Shown here one piece after another: positions 8,433-16,063 of a stretch of DNA of 64,000 bases. The notes beneath the pieces were generated by a model. The model was not told the origin of the DNA. It saw nothing but the letters and a program-made list of their open reading frames with translations, and made no database searches. The position numbers and the translations under genes are program-made. This DNA is from Streptomyces fuscichromogenes (GTDB lineage Bacteria; Actinomycetota; Actinomycetes; Streptomycetales; Streptomycetaceae), in assembly GCF_014645815.1 (NCBI RefSeq), contig NZ_BMML01000013.1, positions 62,001-126,000 on the forward strand, given 5' to 3'. The first letter of the stretch is position 1. Each line of letters begins with the position of its first letter.

Positions 8433-9884
8433 ATGCCCCATCCACTCGCCTTGGCCCCATCCAAGATCCTCGCGGTGCACCTCAACTACCGCAGCCGTGC
8501 CGACGAGCGAGGCCGGACACCCTCGTTCCCCTCCTACTTCCTCAAGCCGCCCTCGACGCTCTCGGGTGACGGCGACCCGCTGGTCCGCCCGCCCGGCTGC
8601 GAACTGCTCGCCTTCGAGGGCGAGATCGCGCTGGTCATCGGCGAGCGCGGGCGCCGCATCCCGGTCGAGAGCGCCTGGGACCACGTGCGGTGGGTCACGG
8701 CGGCCAACGACGCGGGGGTCTACGACCTGCGGTACGCCGACCGCGGGTCGAACCTGCGCTCGAAGGGCATCGACGGATACACACCCCTCGGCCCGACGCT
8801 GCTCGACGCCCGTGCCATCGCCCCCGCCGATCTGGCGCTGCGCAGCTGGGTCAACGGCCGGCTGGTCCAGGAGGCGGGCTCCGACGACTGGCTGTTCTCC
8901 CTCCCCCTGCTGGTCGCCGACCTCTCGCGGCTGATGACGCTGGAGGAAGGGGACGTCGTCCTCACCGGCACGCCCACCGGTTCCACCGTGGTCCACCCCG
9001 GCGACACGGTGGAGGTCGAGGTGACCGCGGGCGCACTCACCACCGGCCGGCTCGGCAACACGGTGACCGAGGGCGAGGCGCCCCTCAGCCCCATCGGCGC
9101 CCTGCCACGCGGGGGCGCCGGCGTGCGGGCGGAGGCCTACGGCGGCCGTCCGGCGGCAGGCGGCCTGTCGGCCGAGCAGCGTGCGCTGCTGTCGAGCGTC
9201 TCCACGGCCACCCTCAGTTCCCAGTTGCGCCGACGCGGTCTGAACAACGTGTCCGTCGACGGCCTCACCTCGACCCGCCCCACCCGCCGCATGGTGGGCG
9301 TCGCCCGGACGCTGCGCTACCTGCCGCTGCGGGAGGACCTGTTCGCGGAGGTCGGCGGCGGGATGAACGCCCAGAAGGCCACCGTCGAGAGTATCCGGCC
9401 GGGCGAGATCCTGGTCATCGAGGCCCGGCGGGACCCCACCTCGGGCACCATCGGCGACATCCTCGCCCTCCGTGCCCAACTCCGGGGCGCCGAGGGCATC
9501 GTCACCGACGGCGGCGTACGCGACCTGGCCGCCGTGGCGGACCTCGACATCCCGACGTACCACGCGGGGGGACACCCCGCGGTGCTGGGCAGACGGCACG
9601 TGCCGTGGGAGGGCGACGTCGCGATCGCCTGCGGCGGAACCCTGGTCCGGCCGGGCGACATCGTGGTCGGCGACGGCGACGGGGTGCTCGTCATCCCGCC
9701 GGCGCTGGTGGACGAGGTCGCCCGGGACGCCGTCGAACAGGAGCGGCAGGAACGCTTCATCGCTCAGCGGGTCGCGGCCGGCAGCCCGGTCGACGGCCTG
9801 TACCCGATGAACGAGGAGTGGTCGGGGCACTACCGGGCCTGGTGCGCGGCGGGCGAGCCGGACGGGCGCGAAGACCGGCGGTAA
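8433..9884 (+). CDS. Fused fumarylacetoacetate-hydrolase-family / RraA-like protein (HpaG-type step)
   Basis: A 483-aa two-domain protein. Residues 1 to about 225 are an FAH-family domain (KILAVHLNYRSR, the acidic metal site E-x-E in CELLAFEGEIALVIG, NDAGVYDLRY, LTGTPTGS). This is the family of 5-oxopent-3-ene-1,2,5-tricarboxylate decarboxylase / HHDD isomerase in homoprotocatechuate degradation. Residues about 245-460 are an RraA-like domain (GGMNAQKA, AQLRGAEGIVTDGGVRD), the fold of HMG/CHA aldolases and some oxaloacetate decarboxylases. Start ATG has GAGGGAG upstream. It is the first gene of the operon. That both domains act on successive intermediates of the ring-cleavage product is inferred. 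Confidence 0.8.
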   Translation: MPHPLALAPSKILAVHLNYRSRADERGRTPSFPSYFLKPPSTLSGDGDPLVRPPGCELLAFEGEIALVIGERGRRIPVESAWDHVRWVTAANDAGVYDLRYADRGSNLRSKGIDGYTPLGPTLLDARAIAPADLALRSWVNGRLVQEAGSDDWLFSLPLLVADLSRLMTLEEGDVVLTGTPTGSTVVHPGDTVEVEVTAGALTTGRLGNTVTEGEAPLSPIGALPRGGAGVRAEAYGGRPAAGGLSAEQRALLSSVSTATLSSQLRRRGLNNVSVDGLTSTRPTRRMVGVARTLRYLPLREDLFAEVGGGMNAQKATVESIRPGEILVIEARRDPTSGTIGDILALRAQLRGAEGIVTDGGVRDLAAVADLDIPTYHAGGHPAVLGRRHVPWEGDVAIACGGTLVRPGDIVVGDGDGVLVIPPALVDEVARDAVEQERQERFIAQRVAAGSPVDGLYPMNEEWSGHYRAWCAAGEPDGREDRR

Positions 9885-9902
9885 ATCATATACGATTTCA
9901 TA
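9885..9902. promoter_or_regulatory. Operator-like motif, copy 2, upstream of the DapA-like gene
   Basis: ATCATATACGATTTCATA, a second copy of the motif at 8384-8401, begins at the stop of the FAH-RraA gene and ends 24 bp before the next start. Its presence inside the 42-bp gap suggests a second regulated promoter within the cluster, or an auxiliary site for the same GntR regulator. Confidence 0.6.
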
Positions 9903-9926
9903 CACGGCAACAGGGAAGGTCATCCG

Positions 9927-10865
9927 ATGAAGTTCCGCTCCGACCCCGCACGCCTGAGAGGCGCCTTCACAGCCCTGGTGACCCCGTTCACCCCGGAGTT
10001 CGACGTCGATCTGGACGGGCTGCGCTCCTTCTGCCGGTGGCAGCTCGCCAACGGCTCCCACGGTCTGTCCATCGGCGGTTCGACCGGTGAGCCCGGCGTG
10101 CAGAGCGTCGACGAACGCGTCGCCGCCATGCGGGTGGTCGCCGAGGAGACGGCCGACGGCGTCCCGTTCCTGCCGGGCACCGGATCACTGAAGCTCGACG
10201 AGACGCTGGCCCTCACGGGCGCCGCCCAGGACCTCGGCGCCGACGCCGCGCTCGTCGTCACGCCGTACTACGCGCGCCCCACCCAGGAGGCGCTCTACCA
10301 GTGGTACTCCCGGATCGCCCGGGAGTACCCGGACCTACCGCTCGTCGTCTACAACGTGCCGGTGCGCACCTCGGTGGAGATCGCCCCGGAGACCGTGTAC
10401 CGGCTGCGCAGGGACCACGACAACATCGTGGGCATCAAGGAGACCACCAAGGACTTCGAGCACTTCTCCCACGTCTACCACCTGTGCGGGCGTGACTTCC
10501 TGATGTGGTCCGGCATCGAACTGCTGTGCCTCCCCCTGCTCGCTCTCGGCGGCACCGGCTTCATCAGCGCGCTGTCCAACCTCGCCCCCGGCGCGGTCGC
10601 CCAGATGTACGACCACTACGCGGCCGGGCGCCACGAGCAGGCCACCGAGCTGCACTACCGGCTGCACCCCCTGGTGGACCTGCTCTTCGTCGAGACCAAC
10701 CCGGCCCCGGCGAAGTGGCTGCTCGAACAGCAGGGCGTGCTGCCCTCCGGCGCCGTGCGCCCGCCGCTCATCCCCCCGACCGAGACCGGTCGCCAGCAGA
10801 TCCTCTCCCTGTTCGACCAGGCCCGCGGCCTGGTTCCCGGCCCCCTGGAGGTCGCAGCACGATGA
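9927..10865 (+). CDS. Dihydrodipicolinate-synthase-family aldolase (probable HpaI-type role)
   Basis: A 312-aa class I aldolase/lyase of the DapA/NAL family. Seen are FTALVTPF, the GSTGEPG pyruvate-carboxylate-binding motif (TTGE in DapA), Tyr142 in VVYNVPVRT and the Schiff-base Lys171 in VGIKETTKD. In this operon it is unlikely to make lysine. Its position between HpaG- and HpaE-type genes fits cleavage of 4-hydroxy-2-oxoheptanedioate to pyruvate and succinate semialdehyde, a step usually done by the unrelated metal-dependent HpaI. It is preceded by GGGAAGG and overlaps the next gene by ATGA. The substrate is an inference from context. Confidence 0.8.
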   Translation: MKFRSDPARLRGAFTALVTPFTPEFDVDLDGLRSFCRWQLANGSHGLSIGGSTGEPGVQSVDERVAAMRVVAEETADGVPFLPGTGSLKLDETLALTGAAQDLGADAALVVTPYYARPTQEALYQWYSRIAREYPDLPLVVYNVPVRTSVEIAPETVYRLRRDHDNIVGIKETTKDFEHFSHVYHLCGRDFLMWSGIELLCLPLLALGGTGFISALSNLAPGAVAQMYDHYAAGRHEQATELHYRLHPLVDLLFVETNPAPAKWLLEQQGVLPSGAVRPPLIPPTETGRQQILSLFDQARGLVPGPLEVAAR

Positions 10866-12439
10866 CCGGCACCACCACGACACAGGAACCCAGCGCGCGC
10901 CCCGCGGGCCTGCCCGCCCTGATCACGCACCACATCGACGGCCGGGCCGTGCCGAGCCTCGGCGGCGAGACCTTCCCCGTGCTCGACCCGGTCACCAACG
11001 AGCCGTACACACGGTGCGCCGCCGGCCAGTCGGCGGACGTGGACCGCGCCGTCGGGGCAGCCCGCCGGGCGTTCGCCGAGGGGCCGTGGCCGAGGCTGAA
11101 GGCCCGCGAACGCTCGCGGATCCTCTACCGGATCGCCGAGGGCATCGAGGCCGCCGACGCCCGGCTCGCCGAGCTGGAGGCCTACGACACCGGTCTGCCC
11201 ATCACCCAGGCCCGGGGCCAGGCCCACCGCGCGGCGGAGAACTTCCGTTTCTTCGCCGACATGATCGTGGCCGGCCACGAGGACGCCTTCCAGGTCGGCG
11301 AGGACCAGGTCAACCACGTGATCCGCAAGCCGATCGGCGTCGCGGGCCTGATCACGCCGTGGAACACCCCGTTCATGCTGGAGAGCTGGAAGCTGGCCCC
11401 CGCGCTGGCGTCCGGGTGCACCGTCGTGCTCAAGCCCGCCGAGTGGTCACCGCTGTCGGCGAGCCTGCTCCCGGAGATCATGGCGGAGGCGGGCGTCCCG
11501 GCCGGTGTCTTCAACGTCGTCCACGGCATCGGCGAGGAGGCCGGCGCCGCCCTCGTCGACCATCCGCGGGTGCCGCTGATCTCCTTCACCGGTGAGACGA
11601 CCACGGGCCGGATCATCGCGGAGAACGCGGCCAAGCACCTCAAGGCGCTCTCCATGGAGCTGGGCGGCAAGTCGCCGTGCGTGGTCTTCGCCGACGCCGA
11701 CCTCGACGCCGCGGTCGACGCCGCCGTCTTCCAGATCTTCAGCCTCAACGGCGAGCGCTGCACGGCCGGGTCCCGGCTGCTCGTGGAGCGTCCCGTGTAC
11801 GACCAGGTCGTCGCCCGGGTCGCCGAGCGGGCCCGCAACGTGCGCATCGGACTGCCCGGGGATCCGGACACCGAACTGGGTGCGCTGATCCACCCCGAGC
11901 ACTACGCGCGGGTGCGGGAGTACATCGAGATCGGACAGCGGGAAGGCGCCCGGCTGGTGGCCGGCGGCGACCGCCCGCAGGGTCTGCCCGAGGGGAACTT
12001 CCTCAACGCCACGGTGTTCGCGGACGTGAAGCCGACCGACCGGATCTTCCAGGAGGAGATCTTCGGCCCGGTCCTGTGCGTCACCCCCTTCGACACCGAC
12101 GACGAGGCCGTCGAACTGGCCAACGCCACCGCGTACGGCCTGGCCGCCTACATCTGGACGAACAACCTGTCCCGGGCCAACACCCTGGCGCGGGAGATCG
12201 AGTCCGGAATGCTGTGGATCAACTCGCAGAACGTCCGGGACCTCCGCACTCCCTTCGGCGGTGTGAAGGCCAGCGGCATCGGCCGCGAGGGCGGCCGGCA
12301 CAGCATCGACTTCTACAGCGAGTCGCACATCGTGCACACGGCGCTGCGCAGGCTGCCGGTCCCGAGGTTCGGAACGGGTCCCGCGAAAACGCCGGAAGCA
12401 CCCCAAGCACCGGAAACACCTGGAGCCCGCCTTGGGTGA
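10862..12439 (+). CDS. hpaE: 5-carboxymethyl-2-hydroxymuconate semialdehyde dehydrogenase-type ALDH
   Basis: A 525-aa NAD(P)-dependent aldehyde dehydrogenase, complete with cofactor region (PWNTPFMLESWKLAPALASG), general base Glu266 in SMELGGKSP and catalytic Cys300 in NGERCTAGSR. The length and the GERCTAGSR context match the HpaE/betaine-aldehyde group, and the neighbour is a homoprotocatechuate dioxygenase, whose product semialdehyde is the HpaE substrate. I chose the ATG at 10862 because it overlaps the DapA-like stop (ATGA). The frame extends upstream only as a shadow. The C-terminus is slightly long, with a Pro/Ala-rich tail, and overlaps the dioxygenase start by 8 nt. Confidence 0.85.
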   Translation: MTGTTTTQEPSARPAGLPALITHHIDGRAVPSLGGETFPVLDPVTNEPYTRCAAGQSADVDRAVGAARRAFAEGPWPRLKARERSRILYRIAEGIEAADARLAELEAYDTGLPITQARGQAHRAAENFRFFADMIVAGHEDAFQVGEDQVNHVIRKPIGVAGLITPWNTPFMLESWKLAPALASGCTVVLKPAEWSPLSASLLPEIMAEAGVPAGVFNVVHGIGEEAGAALVDHPRVPLISFTGETTTGRIIAENAAKHLKALSMELGGKSPCVVFADADLDAAVDAAVFQIFSLNGERCTAGSRLLVERPVYDQVVARVAERARNVRIGLPGDPDTELGALIHPEHYARVREYIEIGQREGARLVAGGDRPQGLPEGNFLNATVFADVKPTDRIFQEEIFGPVLCVTPFDTDDEAVELANATAYGLAAYIWTNNLSRANTLAREIESGMLWINSQNVRDLRTPFGGVKASGIGREGGRHSIDFYSESHIVHTALRRLPVPRFGTGPAKTPEAPQAPETPGARLG

Positions 12440-13295
12440 CATCGTCCTCGCCTCGAAGATCACCCACGTGCCGTCGATCTGGCTGTCACTCCAGGAGGGC
12501 AGGCACCACGGCATCCGACGCCATGCCGAGGAGGCGCTGACCGAGGTCGGCCGCCGGGCCCGGGAGCGGCGGGTGGACACCCTCGTCGTCGCCGACACGC
12601 ACTGGCTGAACAGCTCGGGATTCCACCTCAACGCCAAGGCGCGGCACGAGGGCACCTACGCCTCCCACGAGCTGCCCCACTTCATCCAGGGGCTGCGCTA
12701 CTCCTATCCGGGCGACCCGCAGCTCGCCGCGCTCATCGGCGAGGAGATCAGGTCCGGCGGGCAGAAGTCCCTGGTGCACGACATCCCTGAACTGGGGCTG
12801 GAGTACGGCACCTTGGTACCGATGCACATCATGAACAGCGCGGAGCCCAGGATCCGGGTGCTGCCCATCGGCTGCAACATGTACTCCACCGCCGAGGAGA
12901 ACATCCGCGTCGGCGAGGCCGTCGCCCGGGCCGCCGGCCGCAGCGACCGCCGGGTCGGTTTCCTGGCCAGCGGCTCCATGTCGCACCAGTTCCCCACCAA
13001 CGCGCTGACCGAGGCCTATCTCGACCGGATCACCTCGGACTTCAACGCCGAGATGGACCACACCGTGCTCACGATGTGGCGCGAGGGCCGGATCGCGGAG
13101 TTCCTGGAGCTGCTCCCCGACTACAACGCCCGGTGCAGCGGCGAAGGGGCCATGGCGGACACCGGAATGCTCTTCGGTGTCCTCGGGGCCGCCGACTACC
13201 ACGGCCGCGGCGAGCAGCTGTGCGACTACTTTCCCAGCACCGGAACCGGTCAGGTCGTCGTCGACTTCAGCCTGGAGTCCGCCGCGCGGCGCTGA
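12432..13295 (+). CDS. hpaD: Homoprotocatechuate (3,4-dihydroxyphenylacetate) 2,3-dioxygenase, class III extradiol
   Basis: A 287-aa LigB-superfamily ring-cleavage dioxygenase using non-haem iron. Characteristic segments are ITHVPSIWLS (His12), VVADTHWLNSSGFHLNA (His57 region), GTYASHELPHFIQG and GLEYGTLVPMHIMN. The sequence style is that of HpcB/HpaD homoprotocatechuate 2,3-dioxygenases, which open the ring meta to give 5-carboxymethyl-2-hydroxymuconate semialdehyde. It starts at TTG inside the end of hpaE, so expression is coupled. It is the ring-cleavage step of this operon and the strongest evidence for its substrate. Confidence 0.85.
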   Translation: MGDIVLASKITHVPSIWLSLQEGRHHGIRRHAEEALTEVGRRARERRVDTLVVADTHWLNSSGFHLNAKARHEGTYASHELPHFIQGLRYSYPGDPQLAALIGEEIRSGGQKSLVHDIPELGLEYGTLVPMHIMNSAEPRIRVLPIGCNMYSTAEENIRVGEAVARAAGRSDRRVGFLASGSMSHQFPTNALTEAYLDRITSDFNAEMDHTVLTMWREGRIAEFLELLPDYNARCSGEGAMADTGMLFGVLGAADYHGRGEQLCDYFPSTGTGQVVVDFSLESAARR

Positions 13296-13386
13296 GCCCG
13301 TCCCGGAGCAACTCGGCGCCCCCCAGGGGGTGGCCTATCATCACGGGACGGTCGCAGGGGTGCGCCGGAGCACGGTGAGGCAGGAA

Positions 13387-14076
13387 ATGGCGTCCAGGAC
13401 CACTGACGAGAAGCGGCTGTCGAAGTCCGAGTCCGCGTACCGGGTGCTCAAGGAGCGCATCGTGGGCGGCGTCTACGCCTCCGGTCACCGTCTGGTGCTC
13501 GACCAGCTCGCCAAGGAGTTCGGGGTCAGCGCGGTTCCGGTGCGCGAGGCCGTCCGGCGCCTCGAAGCACAGGGGTACGTGCGGTTCGAACGCAATGTGG
13601 GCGCCGAGGTGATCGGCATCGACCCCTCCGAGTACGCCCACGTGATGCAGACCCTCGCCTATCTGGAGGGCGCCGCGACCTCGCTGGCCGCTCCCCTGCT
13701 CACACCGGACGACCTCGCCCGTGCCCGGCAGCTGAACGAGGAGCTGCGCGGCTGTCTGGAGGATTTCGACCCGGTCGGCTTCACCAGGACCAACCAGCGC
13801 TTCCACCGGTTGCTGTGCGGCCGGTGCCCCAATCCCCATCTGCGTGAGCTGGTGGAGCGGGACGCGGAACGCATGAGCATGATCCGTAGTTCCACGTTCG
13901 TCTTCGTACCGCTGCGGGCCCGTGAATCGGTCACGGAACACCACCAGCTTCTCGACCTGCTGGAGACCGGTGCCCCGGCCCTGGAGATCGAGGTGGCGGC
14001 GCGGGACCACAAACTCGGCACCCTACGGGCGTTCCTGGAGTCGGGGGCAGGCCGGCCCTCGCGACTCAGCCACTGA
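13387..14076 (+). CDS. GntR-family (FadR/FCD subfamily) regulator
   Basis: A 229-aa regulator with an N-terminal winged helix (about residues 14-75, LAKEFGVSAVPVREAVRRLEAQGYV) and a helical FCD ligand domain. That domain contains the metal-site pattern D/E-R-x-F-H around TRTNQRFHRLLCGRCPN and the later ITEHHQLLD-like ESVTEHHQLLDLLE. ATG at 13387 was chosen. An in-frame GTG four codons earlier (13375) is possible and has CGGAG upstream. It closes the homoprotocatechuate operon and is the natural candidate to bind the repeated ATCATATWCGATTYCATA motif upstream, with a pathway intermediate as effector. Confidence 0.85.
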   Translation: MASRTTDEKRLSKSESAYRVLKERIVGGVYASGHRLVLDQLAKEFGVSAVPVREAVRRLEAQGYVRFERNVGAEVIGIDPSEYAHVMQTLAYLEGAATSLAAPLLTPDDLARARQLNEELRGCLEDFDPVGFTRTNQRFHRLLCGRCPNPHLRELVERDAERMSMIRSSTFVFVPLRARESVTEHHQLLDLLETGAPALEIEVAARDHKLGTLRAFLESGAGRPSRLSH

Positions 14077-14378
14077 ACGCGCAGAAGACGACCGTGCGGA
14101 CCCACCCCGTCGATCACGAACTCATCCAGGCCGCAGCACACGTGGCTCGCCCTCGCATCGCTGTGGGCGACCGCGACCGAACGCGGAGGCGGGTCACCGA
14201 CCCCGCACCGCAGATTCAAGAAGAACGCTCCGGACCGGTAGGAGGAGATCCACGAGCGCCGACGCGAGGCGCACTCCGCACGCCGTATCCGTGTCGAGCG
14301 CGGGCATCGCCCACCTGACGTCACCGCGTGGACGAGCGGGCCCGTGCCGCGCCGAGGACCTGCCCGGGCGACGCGGCG
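14077..14378. other. Convergent intergenic region, no gene seen
   Basis: About 300 bp between the converging GntR and IclR genes. Short frames here have no ribosome binding site and no family resemblance. I see no convincing terminator hairpin or repeat. Confidence 0.6.
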
Positions 14379-15167
14379 TCAGGCGGCGGCCAGGGCCAGG
14401 CGTTCGCTGATCTCGCCTGCCACGGCCAGTACTTTCTGGGCGACCTCGGCCTCCGCCTCCGGGTACAGGCGGGAGGCCAGGGCGGCCACGCTCACCGCCG
14501 CCACGACCTGTCCGCCCTGGCTCCGGATCGGCGCGGAGATGCCCACGACGTCGAGGTCGAGTTCGCCGCGGGTGACGGAGTAGCCGAGTCGGCGGATGCG
14601 GCCCAGGCGTTCGACCAGCGCGTCGACGTCGGTGAGGGTGGCCGGAGTGAAGCGGCGCAGTTCGGCCGCTTCCAGGAGCCGGCGTGCCTCGTCCTCGGGG
14701 CTCCAGGCGAGCAGGACCAGAGCCGCGGCTCCGGCGTTGAGGGGCAGCGCGCTGCCCCGTTCGTAGGAGATGCGGACCGCCCGGGTCTCGCTCTCCGCCC
14801 GGTCCACGCACACGACCAGGTCTCCCGTGCGGCGGGTGAGCAGCACGGTCTCCCGCACGTCTTCGGCGAGCGCCTGCATCGAGGGGAGGGCGACCTCGGA
14901 GAGGCCGTAGCTGCGGCGTGCCAGCCGGGCGATCTCCAGGACCCGCAGGCCGAGCCGGAACCCGCCGCCGGGCGCTTCTTCGAGGAAGCGCCCGGCCACC
15001 AGGCTCTGGAGGTACCGGTACGCGGTGGAGCGGGCGACTCCGAGCCGTTCGGCCACCGCGGTTCCCGAGACGACGAGGTGGGTGTCGTCGAACATGGTCA
15101 GGATGTCCAGGGCCCGGTCGGCCGTGGAGTTGCGGTCGCGGTAGTTGGGGGACGCTGTTCCTGACAT
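14379..15167 (-). CDS. IclR-family transcriptional regulator
   Basis: A 262-aa IclR regulator. The N-terminal winged helix covers about residues 10-75 (STADRALDILTMF, VAERLGVARSTAYRYLQSL), and the C-terminal GAF-like effector domain shows the usual LNAGAAALVLLAW, YSVTRGELDLDVVGISAPI and VVAAVSVAALASRL. I chose the ATG at 15167, because the next upstream alternative adds 19 residues overlapping the FAH gene. The sequence TACAGT lies only 7-12 nt before the ATG, so a leaderless transcript is possible. It is the last gene of the uptake/aromatic operon and probably controls it. Confidence 0.85.
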   Translation of the reverse strand: MSGTASPNYRDRNSTADRALDILTMFDDTHLVVSGTAVAERLGVARSTAYRYLQSLVAGRFLEEAPGGGFRLGLRVLEIARLARRSYGLSEVALPSMQALAEDVRETVLLTRRTGDLVVCVDRAESETRAVRISYERGSALPLNAGAAALVLLAWSPEDEARRLLEAAELRRFTPATLTDVDALVERLGRIRRLGYSVTRGELDLDVVGISAPIRSQGGQVVAAVSVAALASRLYPEAEAEVAQKVLAVAGEISERLALAAA

Positions 15168-15220
15168 GCCGGACACTGTATCGGCTGGGCGCGGTTCGGT
15201 GGGACGAGCGCCCGCCGGGG

Positions 15221-16063
15221 TCACAGCCGGTCCTTGACGACGGTGTTGCGCAGTCTGCCCATGCCTTCCACGGTCGTGACGAGCTCCTGGCCGGGCCGCA
15301 GGAACACCTTGGGGTCGCGGCCGGCTCCGACGCCGCCCGGGGTTCCGGTGAGGATGAGGTCTCCGGGCAGCAGCGTGATGATGGTGCTGACGTAGGCGAT
15401 GATGTCGGCGACGTCGAAGAGCAGGTCACTGGTGTTGGACTTCTGCATGGTGTGGCCGTCCACGCTGCAGGAGACGGCCAGTCCGGCGGCGCCGGGCGGC
15501 AGTTCCTCAGGAGTGACGAGTGCGGGCCCGACGGGGGTGGTGGCCTCGAAGGTCTTGCCGGAGAGGAACTCCCGGGTGCGGTGCTGCCAGTCCCTGACGG
15601 TCACGTCGTTGGCGACCGTGTAGCCGGCCACGTGTTCCAGGGCCTTCTCACGCGCGATGTGACGGCCGGGGCGTCCGACGACGACCCCCAGCTCGACCTC
15701 CCAGTCGAGGTCGTCGCTGACCGGCGGCATGTGGATCTCGTCGTGCGCGCCGACGAGGGAGCCGTCGAACTTGGCGAAGAGCGTGGGGTGGGCGGGGGTC
15801 TGCCGGCCCATCTCCTTGATGTGGGTCGCGTAGTTGAGGCCCAGACAGACGATCTTGTTGGGGTGGGGCACGACGGGGGCGAAGGACGCGCCGTCGAGGG
15901 GGACGCGTTCCCCGTCCTCGGCGGCCAGCCGCGGCCAGTCGTCGCCTGCGGCCAGCAGCGTGCCGACGTCGGCGTAGGGCAGCAGGACGAGTGTGTCCCC
16001 GTCCTGCCGGGCGGCGGTGGTGGCCCGGACGTTGCCGGAGAGACGGACGGTGCTCAGTTTCAT
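15221..16063 (-). CDS. Fumarylacetoacetate hydrolase-family protein
   Basis: A 280-aa FAH-family enzyme with KIVCLGLNYATHIKEMG, the metal-ligand segments DLDWEVELGVVVG (E-x-E) and ANDVTVRDWQHR, and the C-terminal ILTGTPGGVGAGRDP. Members hydrolyse C-C bonds in acylpyruvates or isomerise ring-fission products. ATG at 16063 has GGAG 10 nt upstream and overlaps the stop of the flavin hydroxylase (ATGA). Its partners (hydroxylase and VOC dioxygenase) indicate that it cleaves the ring-opened product of a dihydroxylated aromatic. Confidence 0.85.
   Translation of the reverse strand: MKLSTVRLSGNVRATTAARQDGDTLVLLPYADVGTLLAAGDDWPRLAAEDGERVPLDGASFAPVVPHPNKIVCLGLNYATHIKEMGRQTPAHPTLFAKFDGSLVGAHDEIHMPPVSDDLDWEVELGVVVGRPGRHIAREKALEHVAGYTVANDVTVRDWQHRTREFLSGKTFEATTPVGPALVTPEELPPGAAGLAVSCSVDGHTMQKSNTSDLLFDVADIIAYVSTIITLLPGDLILTGTPGGVGAGRDPKVFLRPGQELVTTVEGMGRLRNTVVKDRL

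Noticed and set aside
14094..14318. Short frames between the GntR and IclR genes
   Set aside because: No ribosome site, no resemblance to known proteins, and located between converging genes.
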